From NCBI GenBank assembly GCA_009702945.1, contig WLGZ01000076.1, positions 1 through 5,082 on the forward strand: a stretch of DNA of 5,082 nt, given 5' to 3'. The translations under genes and the position numbers were made by a program. The notes beneath the pieces were generated by a model. It made no database searches. It saw nothing but the letters and a program-made list of their open reading frames with translations, and had not been told where the DNA came from. Below, one piece after another: positions 1 through 5,082 of this stretch (the first letter of the stretch is position 1; every line of letters begins with the position of its first letter). This DNA comes from Actinomycetota bacterium. Lineage in GTDB: Bacteria; Actinomycetota; Actinomycetes; S36-B12; UBA5976.

Positions 1-1446
1 AAACTACTTGGACTAAAGGTTGACCTCATTGCAAACATGGGTGCCTACCTACAGATCATCACTCCAGGCATTCCGCTACTTGGCATGTTTATGTATCCAG
101 CGATTTACAAGATGGATGCCTACGACTTCTCGTGCATTGGTGTGTTCACAAACACCACACCAACGGATGCATACCGTGGCGCAGGTCGACCAGAATCTAC
201 CTACGCGATCGAACGAATCATGGATGAACTAGCTAACGAACTTGGCATGGAGCCAATGGAATTGCGTAAGAAGAACTGGATCAAGCACGAAGAGTTCCCT
301 TACACAACAGTTGCTGGCTTAACTTACGATTCCGGTAACTACGAAGCGGCTACCGATAAGGCGATGGCTTTGTTTAAGTACGACGAATTGCGTAAAGAGC
401 AAGTTCAACGTCGTGCATCCGGTGACAAAGTTCAACTGGGTATTGGCATATCGACATTTACTGAAATGTGTGGTCTTGCACCTTCACGTACTTTGGGCGC
501 ACTGAAGTACGTCGCTGGTGGTTGGGAGCACTGCACGATTCGTGTTCTGCCAACTGGCAAGGTCGAACTGGTAACTGGAACTTCACCTCATGGCCAGGGT
601 CATGAAACGGCATGGAGCCAGATCGCAAGTGACACTCTCGGTATTCCAGTAGATGACATCGAAGTTATTCACGGTGACACTCGTACCTCGCCATATGGAA
701 TGGACACTTATGGTTCACGTTCGCTTGCAGTTGGTGGCCAAGCCATCCTGCGCGCAGGCGAAAAGGTAGTTGAGAAAGCCCGTTTGATTGCGGCCCATCA
801 GCTTGAGTGCAGCGCAAATGACTTGGAATTCGACAATGGCGTATTCCGTGTTAAGGGTGACCCGTCAAAGGAGAAGGCAATCCAAGCGGTCGCATTCGAG
901 GCGTTCTCTGCTCACGATTTGCCAGATGGATTGGAGCCAACTTTGCAGGCTGAATCAACTGTGGATCCACAGGACTTCAGCTACCCACATGGCACTCATC
1001 TTTGTGCCATGGAAGTTGACACTGAAACCGGCAAGAGCACAATTCGTTCTTATGTTTGTGTCGATGACATCGGAATTCAAATCAATCCATTAATTGTCGA
1101 AGGACAAGTACATGGTGGTTTGGCCCAGGGCATTGCACAAGCACTTTACGAAGGCGCAGTTTACGATTCCGATGGTCAGCTATTGACTGCTTCGCTTGCC
1201 GATTACCTGGTACCAGGAGCACCAGATCTGCCATCGTTTGTAACGGATCACACAGTGACACCATCAACAACAAATCCACTTGGAACTAAGGGCGTAGGTG
1301 AAGCTGGCGCGATTGCATCAACCCCAGCAGTTATCAACGCAATCGTGGATGCACTTCGACCATATGGAGTAAACGATGTGCCGATGCCGGCACTTCCAAT
1401 GACAGTGTGGCGAACGCTCAACGCTGCTCGCCAAGGAGGCAAATAA
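1..1446 (+). CDS. coxL: Form II CoxL-type molybdenum hydroxylase large subunit (C-terminal part, 5' truncated by window edge)
   Basis: This is the molybdopterin-binding catalytic subunit of a xanthine oxidase/CO dehydrogenase family enzyme. The frame is open from base 1, giving about 481 residues. Full CoxL proteins are near 800, so roughly the first 300 lie outside the window. Visible landmarks, numbered from base 1, are: the active-site loop AYRGAGR at residues 57-63 (bases 169-189); the cofactor-binding PHGQGH at 196-201; VEGQVHGGLAQG starting at 366; and KGVGEAG near the end, whose Glu (codon 1300-1302) aligns with the catalytic glutamate of the family. AYRGAGR is the form II (BMS) signature. 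Proven form I CO dehydrogenases carry AYRCSFR, whose Cys binds copper. The reading frame is intact. It ends in TAA, which overlaps the ATG of coxM by one base. The family and form II assignment are secure; the physiological substrate (CO, a purine, an aldehyde or another heterocycle) is not settled by sequence. Confidence 0.93.
   Translation, partial: KLLGLKVDLIANMGAYLQIITPGIPLLGMFMYPAIYKMDAYDFSCIGVFTNTTPTDAYRGAGRPESTYAIERIMDELANELGMEPMELRKKNWIKHEEFPYTTVAGLTYDSGNYEAATDKAMALFKYDELRKEQVQRRASGDKVQLGIGISTFTEMCGLAPSRTLGALKYVAGGWEHCTIRVLPTGKVELVTGTSPHGQGHETAWSQIASDTLGIPVDDIEVIHGDTRTSPYGMDTYGSRSLAVGGQAILRAGEKVVEKARLIAAHQLECSANDLEFDNGVFRVKGDPSKEKAIQAVAFEAFSAHDLPDGLEPTLQAESTVDPQDFSYPHGTHLCAMEVDTETGKSTIRSYVCVDDIGIQINPLIVEGQVHGGLAQGIAQALYEGAVYDSDGQLLTASLADYLVPGAPDLPSFVTDHTVTPSTTNPLGTKGVGEAGAIASTPAVINAIVDALRPYGVNDVPMPALPMTVWRTLNAARQGGK
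1433..1439 (+). promoter_or_regulatory. Strong ribosome binding site for coxM
   Basis: AAGGAGG lies six bases upstream of the ATG at 1446, inside the last codons of coxL. It fixes the coxM start at 1446 instead of an in-frame ATG at 1407 that is still within coxL. With the TAATG stop-start overlap it suggests translational coupling of the two subunits. Confidence 0.85.
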
Positions 1447-2303
1447 TGATTCCATCAAAATTTGACTACGTTCGGCCCAAGTCAGTTGATGAAGCTGTCG
1501 CAGCACTGACCGCAGGTGGCGAGGACTCCAAGGTGATTACCGGCGGACAGTCAATGCTGCCGTTGTTACGCCTTCGTCTTGCGGCACCTTCAATCCTCGT
1601 TGATTGCGCTCGCATCGACGAAATGAAGGGTGTTAAAGACAATGGCGATTCAGTAACGATTGGCGCTGCAACAACTCACTGGGATGTGTTACATAACGAC
1701 ATAGTAAAAACCCATGTGAAATTGCTTGCAGATGCCACCGCAACTGTCGCAGACCCACAAGTACGCCATCGTGGAACTTTCGGTGGGGCGTTGGCGCACG
1801 GCGATCCAGCCGGCGACTTGCCTGCAGTAGTTCTAGCACTTGATGCCACTATGGAAATTGCTGGCGCAAAAGGTCGGCGTCAAGTTGCAGCGAAGGATTT
1901 CTTTGTTGATTACTTCACAACAGCAGTTGGACCAGATGAAATTTTGGTTTCAATAACAATTCCTAAACTCGGAAAAGGCTGGGGTACTTGCTACGAAAAG
2001 TTCAATCGAACTGCAAGCGGTTGGGCAGTCGTTGGAGTCGCAGCTGCAGTCAAGGTCGAAGGTGGCAAAATCACTGACGCTCGAATTGGATTAACAAACT
2101 GTGCTGCAGTTCCAGTTCGCGCATCCAGTGTGGAGTCCGCGCTTAAAGGCGCATCCATATCTGCCGCTGAAATCGAAGCTGCTTCACAAAGCGCAGCTGA
2201 GGGCACTCGTGCCACCAGTGATTTGGCAGCAGACAAGGAGTACCGCGAGCATTTGATGCGAGTAGTAACTGCCCGTGCAGTTTGTTGCGCAGCTGGTGCT
2301 TAA
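1446..2303 (+). CDS. coxM: CoxM-type FAD-binding medium subunit of molybdenum hydroxylase
   Basis: This 285-residue protein is the usual length for the flavoprotein subunit that passes electrons from the iron-sulfur subunit to the acceptor in CO dehydrogenase/xanthine dehydrogenase-like complexes. Two FAD-binding segments are clear: TGGQSMLPLLRLRLA at residues 32-46, and the second loop DPQVRHRGTFGGALAHGDPA at 103-122, with the typical RG-T-GG core. The N-terminal half is the FAD_binding_5 domain. The C-terminal part from about residue 180 fits the CO_deh_flav_C domain (YEKFNRTASGWAVVGVAA). The start is set by a strong Shine-Dalgarno and a one-base overlap with coxL. The large-then-medium subunit order matches the S-L-M order described for form II clusters, whereas form I operons run M-S-L. 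A terminator directly follows, so this is the last gene of its operon. Confidence 0.94.
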   Translation: MIPSKFDYVRPKSVDEAVAALTAGGEDSKVITGGQSMLPLLRLRLAAPSILVDCARIDEMKGVKDNGDSVTIGAATTHWDVLHNDIVKTHVKLLADATATVADPQVRHRGTFGGALAHGDPAGDLPAVVLALDATMEIAGAKGRRQVAAKDFFVDYFTTAVGPDEILVSITIPKLGKGWGTCYEKFNRTASGWAVVGVAAAVKVEGGKITDARIGLTNCAAVPVRASSVESALKGASISAAEIEAASQSAAEGTRATSDLAADKEYREHLMRVVTARAVCCAAGA

Positions 2304-2313
2304 TTAGCTAGTT

Positions 2314-2350
2314 AAAGCCCCTGGATTCCAAGTGAATCCGGGGGCTTTTT
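2314..2350 (+). terminator. Rho-independent terminator of the cox operon
   Basis: A 15-base arm (2314-2328) pairs with 2334-2348 around the five-base loop CAAGT. The only imperfection is one T-G wobble. The stem contains a run of G-C pairs, and the 3' arm ends in a T run (2346-2350). It begins ten bases after the coxM stop codon. The A run at the 5' end could give some activity on the other strand, but no - strand gene ends there. Confidence 0.92.
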
Positions 2351-2351
2351 A

Positions 2352-2366
2352 GTGTCTGTAAGACAC
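2352..2366. repeat. Perfect short palindrome, possible operator
   Basis: GTGTCT and AGACAC are perfect inverted arms of six bases around the spacer GTA. The element sits immediately after the cox terminator and overlaps the candidate -35 box of the downstream membrane protein gene, a position suited to a dimeric repressor. The regulator is unknown, and a chance palindrome of this size is possible. Confidence 0.35.
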
Positions 2367-2388
2367 AATGAGGTTCACGCTCTAGAGT
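2360..2388 (+). promoter_or_regulatory. Candidate promoter for the DUF2182-like gene
   Basis: AAGACA at 2360-2365 (four of six matches to TTGACA) is followed after 17 bases by TAGAGT at 2383-2388 (four of six matches to TATAAT, keeping the T-A...T frame). A start site 7-9 bases beyond the -10 box would fall at about 2395-2397, on the proposed ATG at 2397. The transcript could therefore be leaderless, which would explain the lack of a good Shine-Dalgarno. A promoter is expected here because the preceding operon is terminated. The exact boxes are inference. Confidence 0.35.
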
Positions 2389-2396
2389 TTGTATCT

Positions 2397-2972
2397 ATGC
2401 AATCGATGTCAACCTTGGAATTAATCCAGGAATGGGCCGTTATGTCGGCTTGGATGATGGCACCGCTAGCTTTGATTTTGGCAGCCCGGACTCAACAATC
2501 GTTCGGGTTTGTATTCATGAGTGTCCTAGGATTCCTTGGCCTGTGGGCATTCGCGGGCATTCCAATTGGTATTGCAATGTCACTACTGCATAACTTTAAT
2601 CACGCGGTTGTCAGTGCAGCACTGCTTGCAACTGCCGGTGCATATCAATTCTCGCGTCGCCATGAGCAAGCAGTTCTAGATTGCATGGAAACCTCGGATA
2701 GCGATATGTGGTTTGGAATTCGCACCGGTTGGACCTGTTTTGTAGCATGTGGGCCATTAATGGTTGGGGCTTACGCAGTCATGCCAAGTTCACCATGGTT
2801 AATGCTGGCAATCACCGTTGTTATGGCCGCTGAGTTTATTTCCAGCAACCGATTTATTGTTGCGCGTTCCGTTGGTTTAGTTGCAGCCATGGCAGCAGTT
2901 GGTGTGCTGTTCTTGGCCGGACCGATTACTTTTGGTGATTTGCCAACAGTTAACCATCACCAACATCAATAG
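2397..2972 (+). CDS. DUF2182-like predicted metal-binding membrane protein
   Basis: This is a 191-residue, strongly hydrophobic protein with about six membrane helices (approximately residues 12-30, 38-62, 68-86, 108-128, 132-150 and 155-175). I see family-like pieces of DUF2182: EWAVMSAWMMAP near the N-terminus, AGAYQ...H....LDCM at 80-97, and the helix motif GWTCFVACGPLM at 111-122. The last resembles the G-x-x-C-x-x-C-C-x-x-LM region of that family but with fewer cysteines. Cysteines at 96, 114 and 118 and the C-terminal NHHQHQ could bind a metal. The biochemical function is not established. The start is uncertain: ATG 2397 is preferred, ATG 2406 is possible, and a GTG at 2352 lies inside the palindrome directly after the terminator. 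No strong Shine-Dalgarno precedes any of them. It stands alone between the two operons and may have no part in molybdenum enzyme function. The family call is from memory of motifs. Confidence 0.7.
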   Translation: MQSMSTLELIQEWAVMSAWMMAPLALILAARTQQSFGFVFMSVLGFLGLWAFAGIPIGIAMSLLHNFNHAVVSAALLATAGAYQFSRRHEQAVLDCMETSDSDMWFGIRTGWTCFVACGPLMVGAYAVMPSSPWLMLAITVVMAAEFISSNRFIVARSVGLVAAMAAVGVLFLAGPITFGDLPTVNHHQHQ

Positions 2973-2980
2973 CTCAAAAC

Positions 2981-3001
2981 TTAACTAACAAGCTGAGTTA
3001 A
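2981..3001. repeat. Weak inverted repeat between convergent genes
   Basis: TTAACT (2981-2986) and AGTTAA (2996-3001) are perfect six-base arms around a nine-base loop, overlapping the - strand stop codon at 2998-3000. Read on the - strand, the hairpin is followed by GTTTT, so it could be a poor terminator for the maturation operon. The stem is AT-rich and short, and no other terminator is visible in the 25-base gap. Confidence 0.22.
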
Positions 3002-3540
3002 CTGGGGCGTTCGTCCATATCTTCGCCGGTTGCAACATCGCCCACTTCAACTAAAACAATTTCTTCTGGATGATTTGCTATAAATGATCGAGCGCCTTGG
3101 TCACCCGTTGCACTCGCGGCAAGCTCAGGCCACGTGGCTCGTGCAAACTTAACTGGATGCCCACGCTTTCCGTCATAGCAAGCAACCACAATTTCGCCAG
3201 GGGAGTTAACTACGCGGGTGACTGCCGCACTGGTTAGTCCTGGCAGGTCTACCAAACTAACCAAGACCTCATCAATTTCAGATTCGCCATTTAATGTGGC
3301 CAGGCCAACTTGTAAGGAAGATCCCATGCCAGTTGCCCAGTTCATATTTTCTAGGACCGTAGCTTTTGGTACTTCACCAATCCAGGCACCAAGTACTACG
3401 AAAACTGGGTCACATCCCGCCTCAGCTAAAACTTGAACCGCACGATCAACTAATCTTTGGCCATTATGAACATAAGGTGCCTTTGGTCCGCCAAAGCGCT
3501 TACCTTCACCTGCAGCTAGAACTAAGCCAGCAGTGGTCAT
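2998..3540 (-). CDS. MocA-like molybdenum cofactor cytidylyltransferase (NTP transferase family)
   Basis: This 180-residue protein has the MobA-like nucleotidyltransferase fold. It starts with the nucleotide-binding signature LAAGEGKRFGGPK (residues 8-20), followed by NWATGMGSSLQVGL (67-80), the metal/nucleotide-site segment LVDLPG (96-101), GKRGHPV (124-130) and GDQGAR (146-151). The LAAG form and these later blocks fit MocA/CoxI-cluster enzymes, which transfer CMP to molybdopterin to make the cytosine dinucleotide used by CO dehydrogenase-type enzymes. MobA, which uses GTP, normally has LAGG. CTP specificity is inferred. The C-terminus reads GDVATGEDMDERPS and stops, where relatives usually have a D-x-DTPxDL ending, so the last element is short or divergent. 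Its ATG overlaps the TGA of the upstream xdhC-like gene (ATGA), indicating coupled translation. It is the last gene of the - strand operon. Confidence 0.85.
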   Translation of the reverse strand: MTTAGLVLAAGEGKRFGGPKAPYVHNGQRLVDRAVQVLAEAGCDPVFVVLGAWIGEVPKATVLENMNWATGMGSSLQVGLATLNGESEIDEVLVSLVDLPGLTSAAVTRVVNSPGEIVVACYDGKRGHPVKFARATWPELAASATGDQGARSFIANHPEEIVLVEVGDVATGEDMDERPS

Positions 3541-4643
3541 CGTGGCGCACCTGGATGGATTGTGCCGTCAGTTTTTGCCAAGTTCTTGCCAGACCCACCC
3601 CAACGATCCTGGATGATTTCGGCAACGATAGAAATTGCAGTTTCCTCGGGTGTGCGTGCGCCCAAGTCCAAACCAATTGGAGACTTGATGCGCTGTAGGT
3701 CCGCTTGGCTCACGCCCGCTTCAATTAGTCGGGCAACTCGATCGTCGTGCGTCTTGCGCGAACCCATGGCACCAATGTAAGCGGCCTTAGTTTTCAAAGC
3801 TTCGATTACCACTGGAACATCAAACTTTGGATCGTGCGTCAAAATACAAATAACGGTCCGCGAATCAATTTCTTGCTTTGCCAGCCAGCGATGTGGCCAG
3901 TCATTAACAACCTCGTCAGCATCAGGAAAACGCTTCTTGGTAGCAAAAACTTCTCGCGCATCACAAACTGTGACATAGAAGCCAAGGAACTTACCGGCTT
4001 TGGCAACTGCTGCTGCAAAATCAATGGCGCCAAAAACTAACATGCGTGGTTTAGGTGCAAAGGTGGAAACAAATATTTCAAGGTCACCTTCGAGGCGTTC
4101 GCCGTCCGAGCCGTAATGCAAGAAGCCTGTGGTACCCGATTCCAGCAATCCCAGAACGTCGGCACCAACGGCAGAATTCAACCGTGAACTTCCTAGGTCT
4201 CCGGCAATTCGATCTGGCCAAACCACTAAGTGCTTACCAACATGTGCAGTGCCGTTAACAACTGTTGCAACCGCAACTGGTTGATCCGCTTGGACACTTG
4301 CGAACAAGTCAGGAAGTTCAGGCCAAGTTTCCTTGGAAACTTGCTCTACAAAAACTTCTAATATGCCGCCGCAAGTTAGTCCAACTGCGAAGGCATCATC
4401 GTTACTAATTCCATATTTTTCAAACTGCGGTACGCCATCGGCAATAACTTCGCCAGCTAGCTCATAAACCGCACCCTCAACACAGCCACCACTGACTGAG
4501 CCAGTTGCTTCACCTGCAGCGTTAACAAGCATGGAAGCTCCTGCGGGACGTGGAGCAGAGCGCCACGTACGAACCACAGTTGCCATGGCGGTAGTGTCGC
4601 CCGCCTGGTAAGCGGCGAATAATTCGTCTAGAACTTCTTTCAA
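3537..4643 (-). CDS. XdhC/CoxI-family molybdenum enzyme maturation protein
   Basis: This 368-residue, two-domain protein belongs to the family that binds molybdenum cofactor and supports its sulfuration and insertion into xanthine dehydrogenase/CO dehydrogenase-type enzymes in the cytoplasm. The N-terminal XdhC_CoxI domain (about 8-105) shows SVSGGCVEGAV (49-59) and GLTCGGILEVFVE (88-100), with the conserved Cys54 and Cys91. The C-terminal XdhC_C Rossmann-like domain (about 200-345) shows VTVCDAR (224-230), the segment around LTHDPKFD (268-275), IGAMGSRKTHDDR (290-302) and SPIGLDLGARTPEETAISI (321-339). The glycine-rich loop reads VFGAIDFA instead of the usual GAGHVA-like form. I chose the TTG start (4641-4643) because AAGGA lies seven bases upstream and the N-terminus then matches family length. 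The first internal Met, at residue 20, would cut the conserved domain. It follows moeA by 32 bases and overlaps the mocA-like gene by four, so one operon is likely. Confidence 0.92.
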   Translation of the reverse strand: MKEVLDELFAAYQAGDTTAMATVVRTWRSAPRPAGASMLVNAAGEATGSVSGGCVEGAVYELAGEVIADGVPQFEKYGISNDDAFAVGLTCGGILEVFVEQVSKETWPELPDLFASVQADQPVAVATVVNGTAHVGKHLVVWPDRIAGDLGSSRLNSAVGADVLGLLESGTTGFLHYGSDGERLEGDLEIFVSTFAPKPRMLVFGAIDFAAAVAKAGKFLGFYVTVCDAREVFATKKRFPDADEVVNDWPHRWLAKQEIDSRTVICILTHDPKFDVPVVIEALKTKAAYIGAMGSRKTHDDRVARLIEAGVSQADLQRIKSPIGLDLGARTPEETAISIVAEIIQDRWGGSGKNLAKTDGTIHPGAPR

Positions 4644-4650
4644 GTAACTG

Positions 4651-4655
4651 TCCTT
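4651..4655 (-). promoter_or_regulatory. Ribosome binding site that supports the TTG start of the xdhC-like gene
   Basis: On the - strand, AAGGA is followed by seven bases and then TTG. No in-frame ATG or GTG occurs between the end of moeA and this TTG, so this site decides the start. Confidence 0.65.
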
Positions 4656-4675
4656 ATTGTCGGTTGTTCTTAACC

Positions 4676-5082
4676 CTAAGGCAGATCAAGCCACTGCACT
4701 ATTTGGCCAGATTCCGCGCCGCCTGCAGGCAAGACTGCGTAGCCATCAGCCTTAACAAAGCCACGAAGCATCGAGGAATCCAGGTGCTCTAATGGCGTTA
4801 CCGAGTTTCCAGATTCCGAACACAAAACCAATCGCACCTCACGCGCTGGCCCTTTCAGGCCGGTAACTAAAACTCGCTCTTGAAGCTGCGGTAGTGCAGT
4901 GCCAGTGGAACCTGCAATTAACGAAGTTGCCAAGCTGAGTAGCCCAATAACTGCAGACTGCGGATTTCCAGGTAAGCCAATTAGGAACTGCTTACCAATG
5001 CGCGCCATTAATTGGTGGTATCCCGGCCGAACTAACACTGCATCGATTATGAATTCGCCGCCAGCATCAACGATTGCGTTAT
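4676..5082 (-). CDS. moeA: MoeA, molybdopterin molybdenumtransferase (C-terminal part, 5' end outside window)
   Basis: MoeA inserts molybdate into adenylylated molybdopterin, the step just before nucleotide addition. The open frame reaches the right window edge, giving about 134 residues of a protein usually near 400. The recognisable elements are NAIVDAGGEFIIDAVLVRPG, then GLPGNPQSAV (GLPGNP at 4961-4978), the conserved end of the MoCF-binding domain. The MoeA C-terminal beta domain follows, with SSMLRGFVKADGYAVLPAG and the terminal hydrophobic strand IVQWLDLP. A GTG in the frame at 5036-5038 is internal, since conserved MoeA sequence continues upstream of it. It is the most upstream visible gene of the - strand moeA / xdhC-like / mocA-like operon. 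I see no terminator or convincing promoter in the 32 bases separating it from the next gene, so co-transcription is likely. Confidence 0.92.
   Translation of the reverse strand, partial: NAIVDAGGEFIIDAVLVRPGYHQLMARIGKQFLIGLPGNPQSAVIGLLSLATSLIAGSTGTALPQLQERVLVTGLKGPAREVRLVLCSESGNSVTPLEHLDSSMLRGFVKADGYAVLPAGGAESGQIVQWLDLP

Noticed and set aside
1407..1445. An in-frame ATG upstream of coxM that would add 13 residues
   Set aside because: It lies inside coxL and has no Shine-Dalgarno. The ATG at 1446 has AAGGAGG at ideal spacing, and MIPSKFDY is a typical CoxM N-terminus.
1082..1506. Open frames on the - strand opposite coxL and coxM
   Set aside because: They are short, lack recognisable domains and overlap strongly conserved coding sequence on the other strand.
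1..2303. Labelling the enzyme a form I, proven CO dehydrogenase
   Set aside because: The active-site loop is AYRGAGR, not AYRCSFR, and the gene order is L-M, not M-S-L.
2352..2396. A GTG start giving a 206-residue version of the DUF2182-like protein
   Set aside because: The GTG lies in the palindrome, two bases after the cox terminator T run, and leaves no room for a leader or promoter. The extra residues are polar and unlike the family N-terminus.
2998..3540. MobA (molybdenum cofactor guanylyltransferase) as the identity of the NTP transferase
   Set aside because: The signature is LAAG, not LAGG, and it is operonic with an XdhC/CoxI-type gene beside a CoxL-type enzyme, which fits a cytidylyltransferase better.
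3218..4258. Several + strand open frames of 67-110 codons opposite the mocA-like and xdhC-like genes
   Set aside because: They show no family motifs or Shine-Dalgarno support, and the - strand frames hold long conserved domains.
1..5082. CRISPR arrays, tRNA or rRNA genes, insertion sequences and phage or defence genes
   Set aside because: No repeat-spacer pattern, cloverleaf-like segment, transposase or terminal repeats were seen. Nearly all of the window is accounted for by metabolic genes.

Overview
The window holds the tail of a molybdenum hydroxylase structural operon on the + strand, a lone membrane protein gene, and a converging - strand operon that makes and loads the molybdenum cofactor. 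Base composition looks close to half G+C by eye. The CoxI/XdhC-like and MocA-like proteins resemble actinobacterial versions, so a moderate-GC actinobacterium (for example a freshwater planktonic lineage) is my best guess. That assignment is inference from protein style, not from a marker gene.

Layout. Positions 1-1446 (+) are the C-terminal ~480 residues of a CoxL-type large subunit with the form II active-site signature AYRGAGR. The FAD-binding CoxM-type subunit follows at 1446-2303 (+), overlapping by one base, and a strong GC-rich intrinsic terminator closes the operon at 2314-2350. A separate gene at 2397-2972 (+) encodes a six-helix membrane protein that looks like a DUF2182 (predicted metal-binding membrane protein) relative. 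A candidate promoter and a perfect short palindrome lie just upstream of it.

On the - strand, read right to left, are the C-terminus of MoeA (4676 to past the window edge), an XdhC/CoxI-family maturation protein (3537-4643, probable TTG start) and a MocA-like cytidylyltransferase (2998-3540). The last two overlap in an ATGA junction.

How they fit together: MoeA inserts molybdate into molybdopterin, a MocA-type enzyme would add CMP to make molybdopterin cytosine dinucleotide, and XdhC/CoxI-type proteins bind the cofactor and help sulfurate and insert it. The adjacent CoxL/CoxM-type enzyme is the obvious client. The small 2Fe-2S subunit and the N-terminal part of the large subunit should lie left of the window. 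The substrate of form II enzymes is not fixed by sequence, so 'carbon monoxide dehydrogenase' is a family label here, not a proven activity. I did not find a clearly novel multi-gene system. The most unusual items are the form II catalytic loop, the altered nucleotide-binding loop in the XdhC homologue, and the DUF2182-like gene with its palindrome/promoter arrangement.
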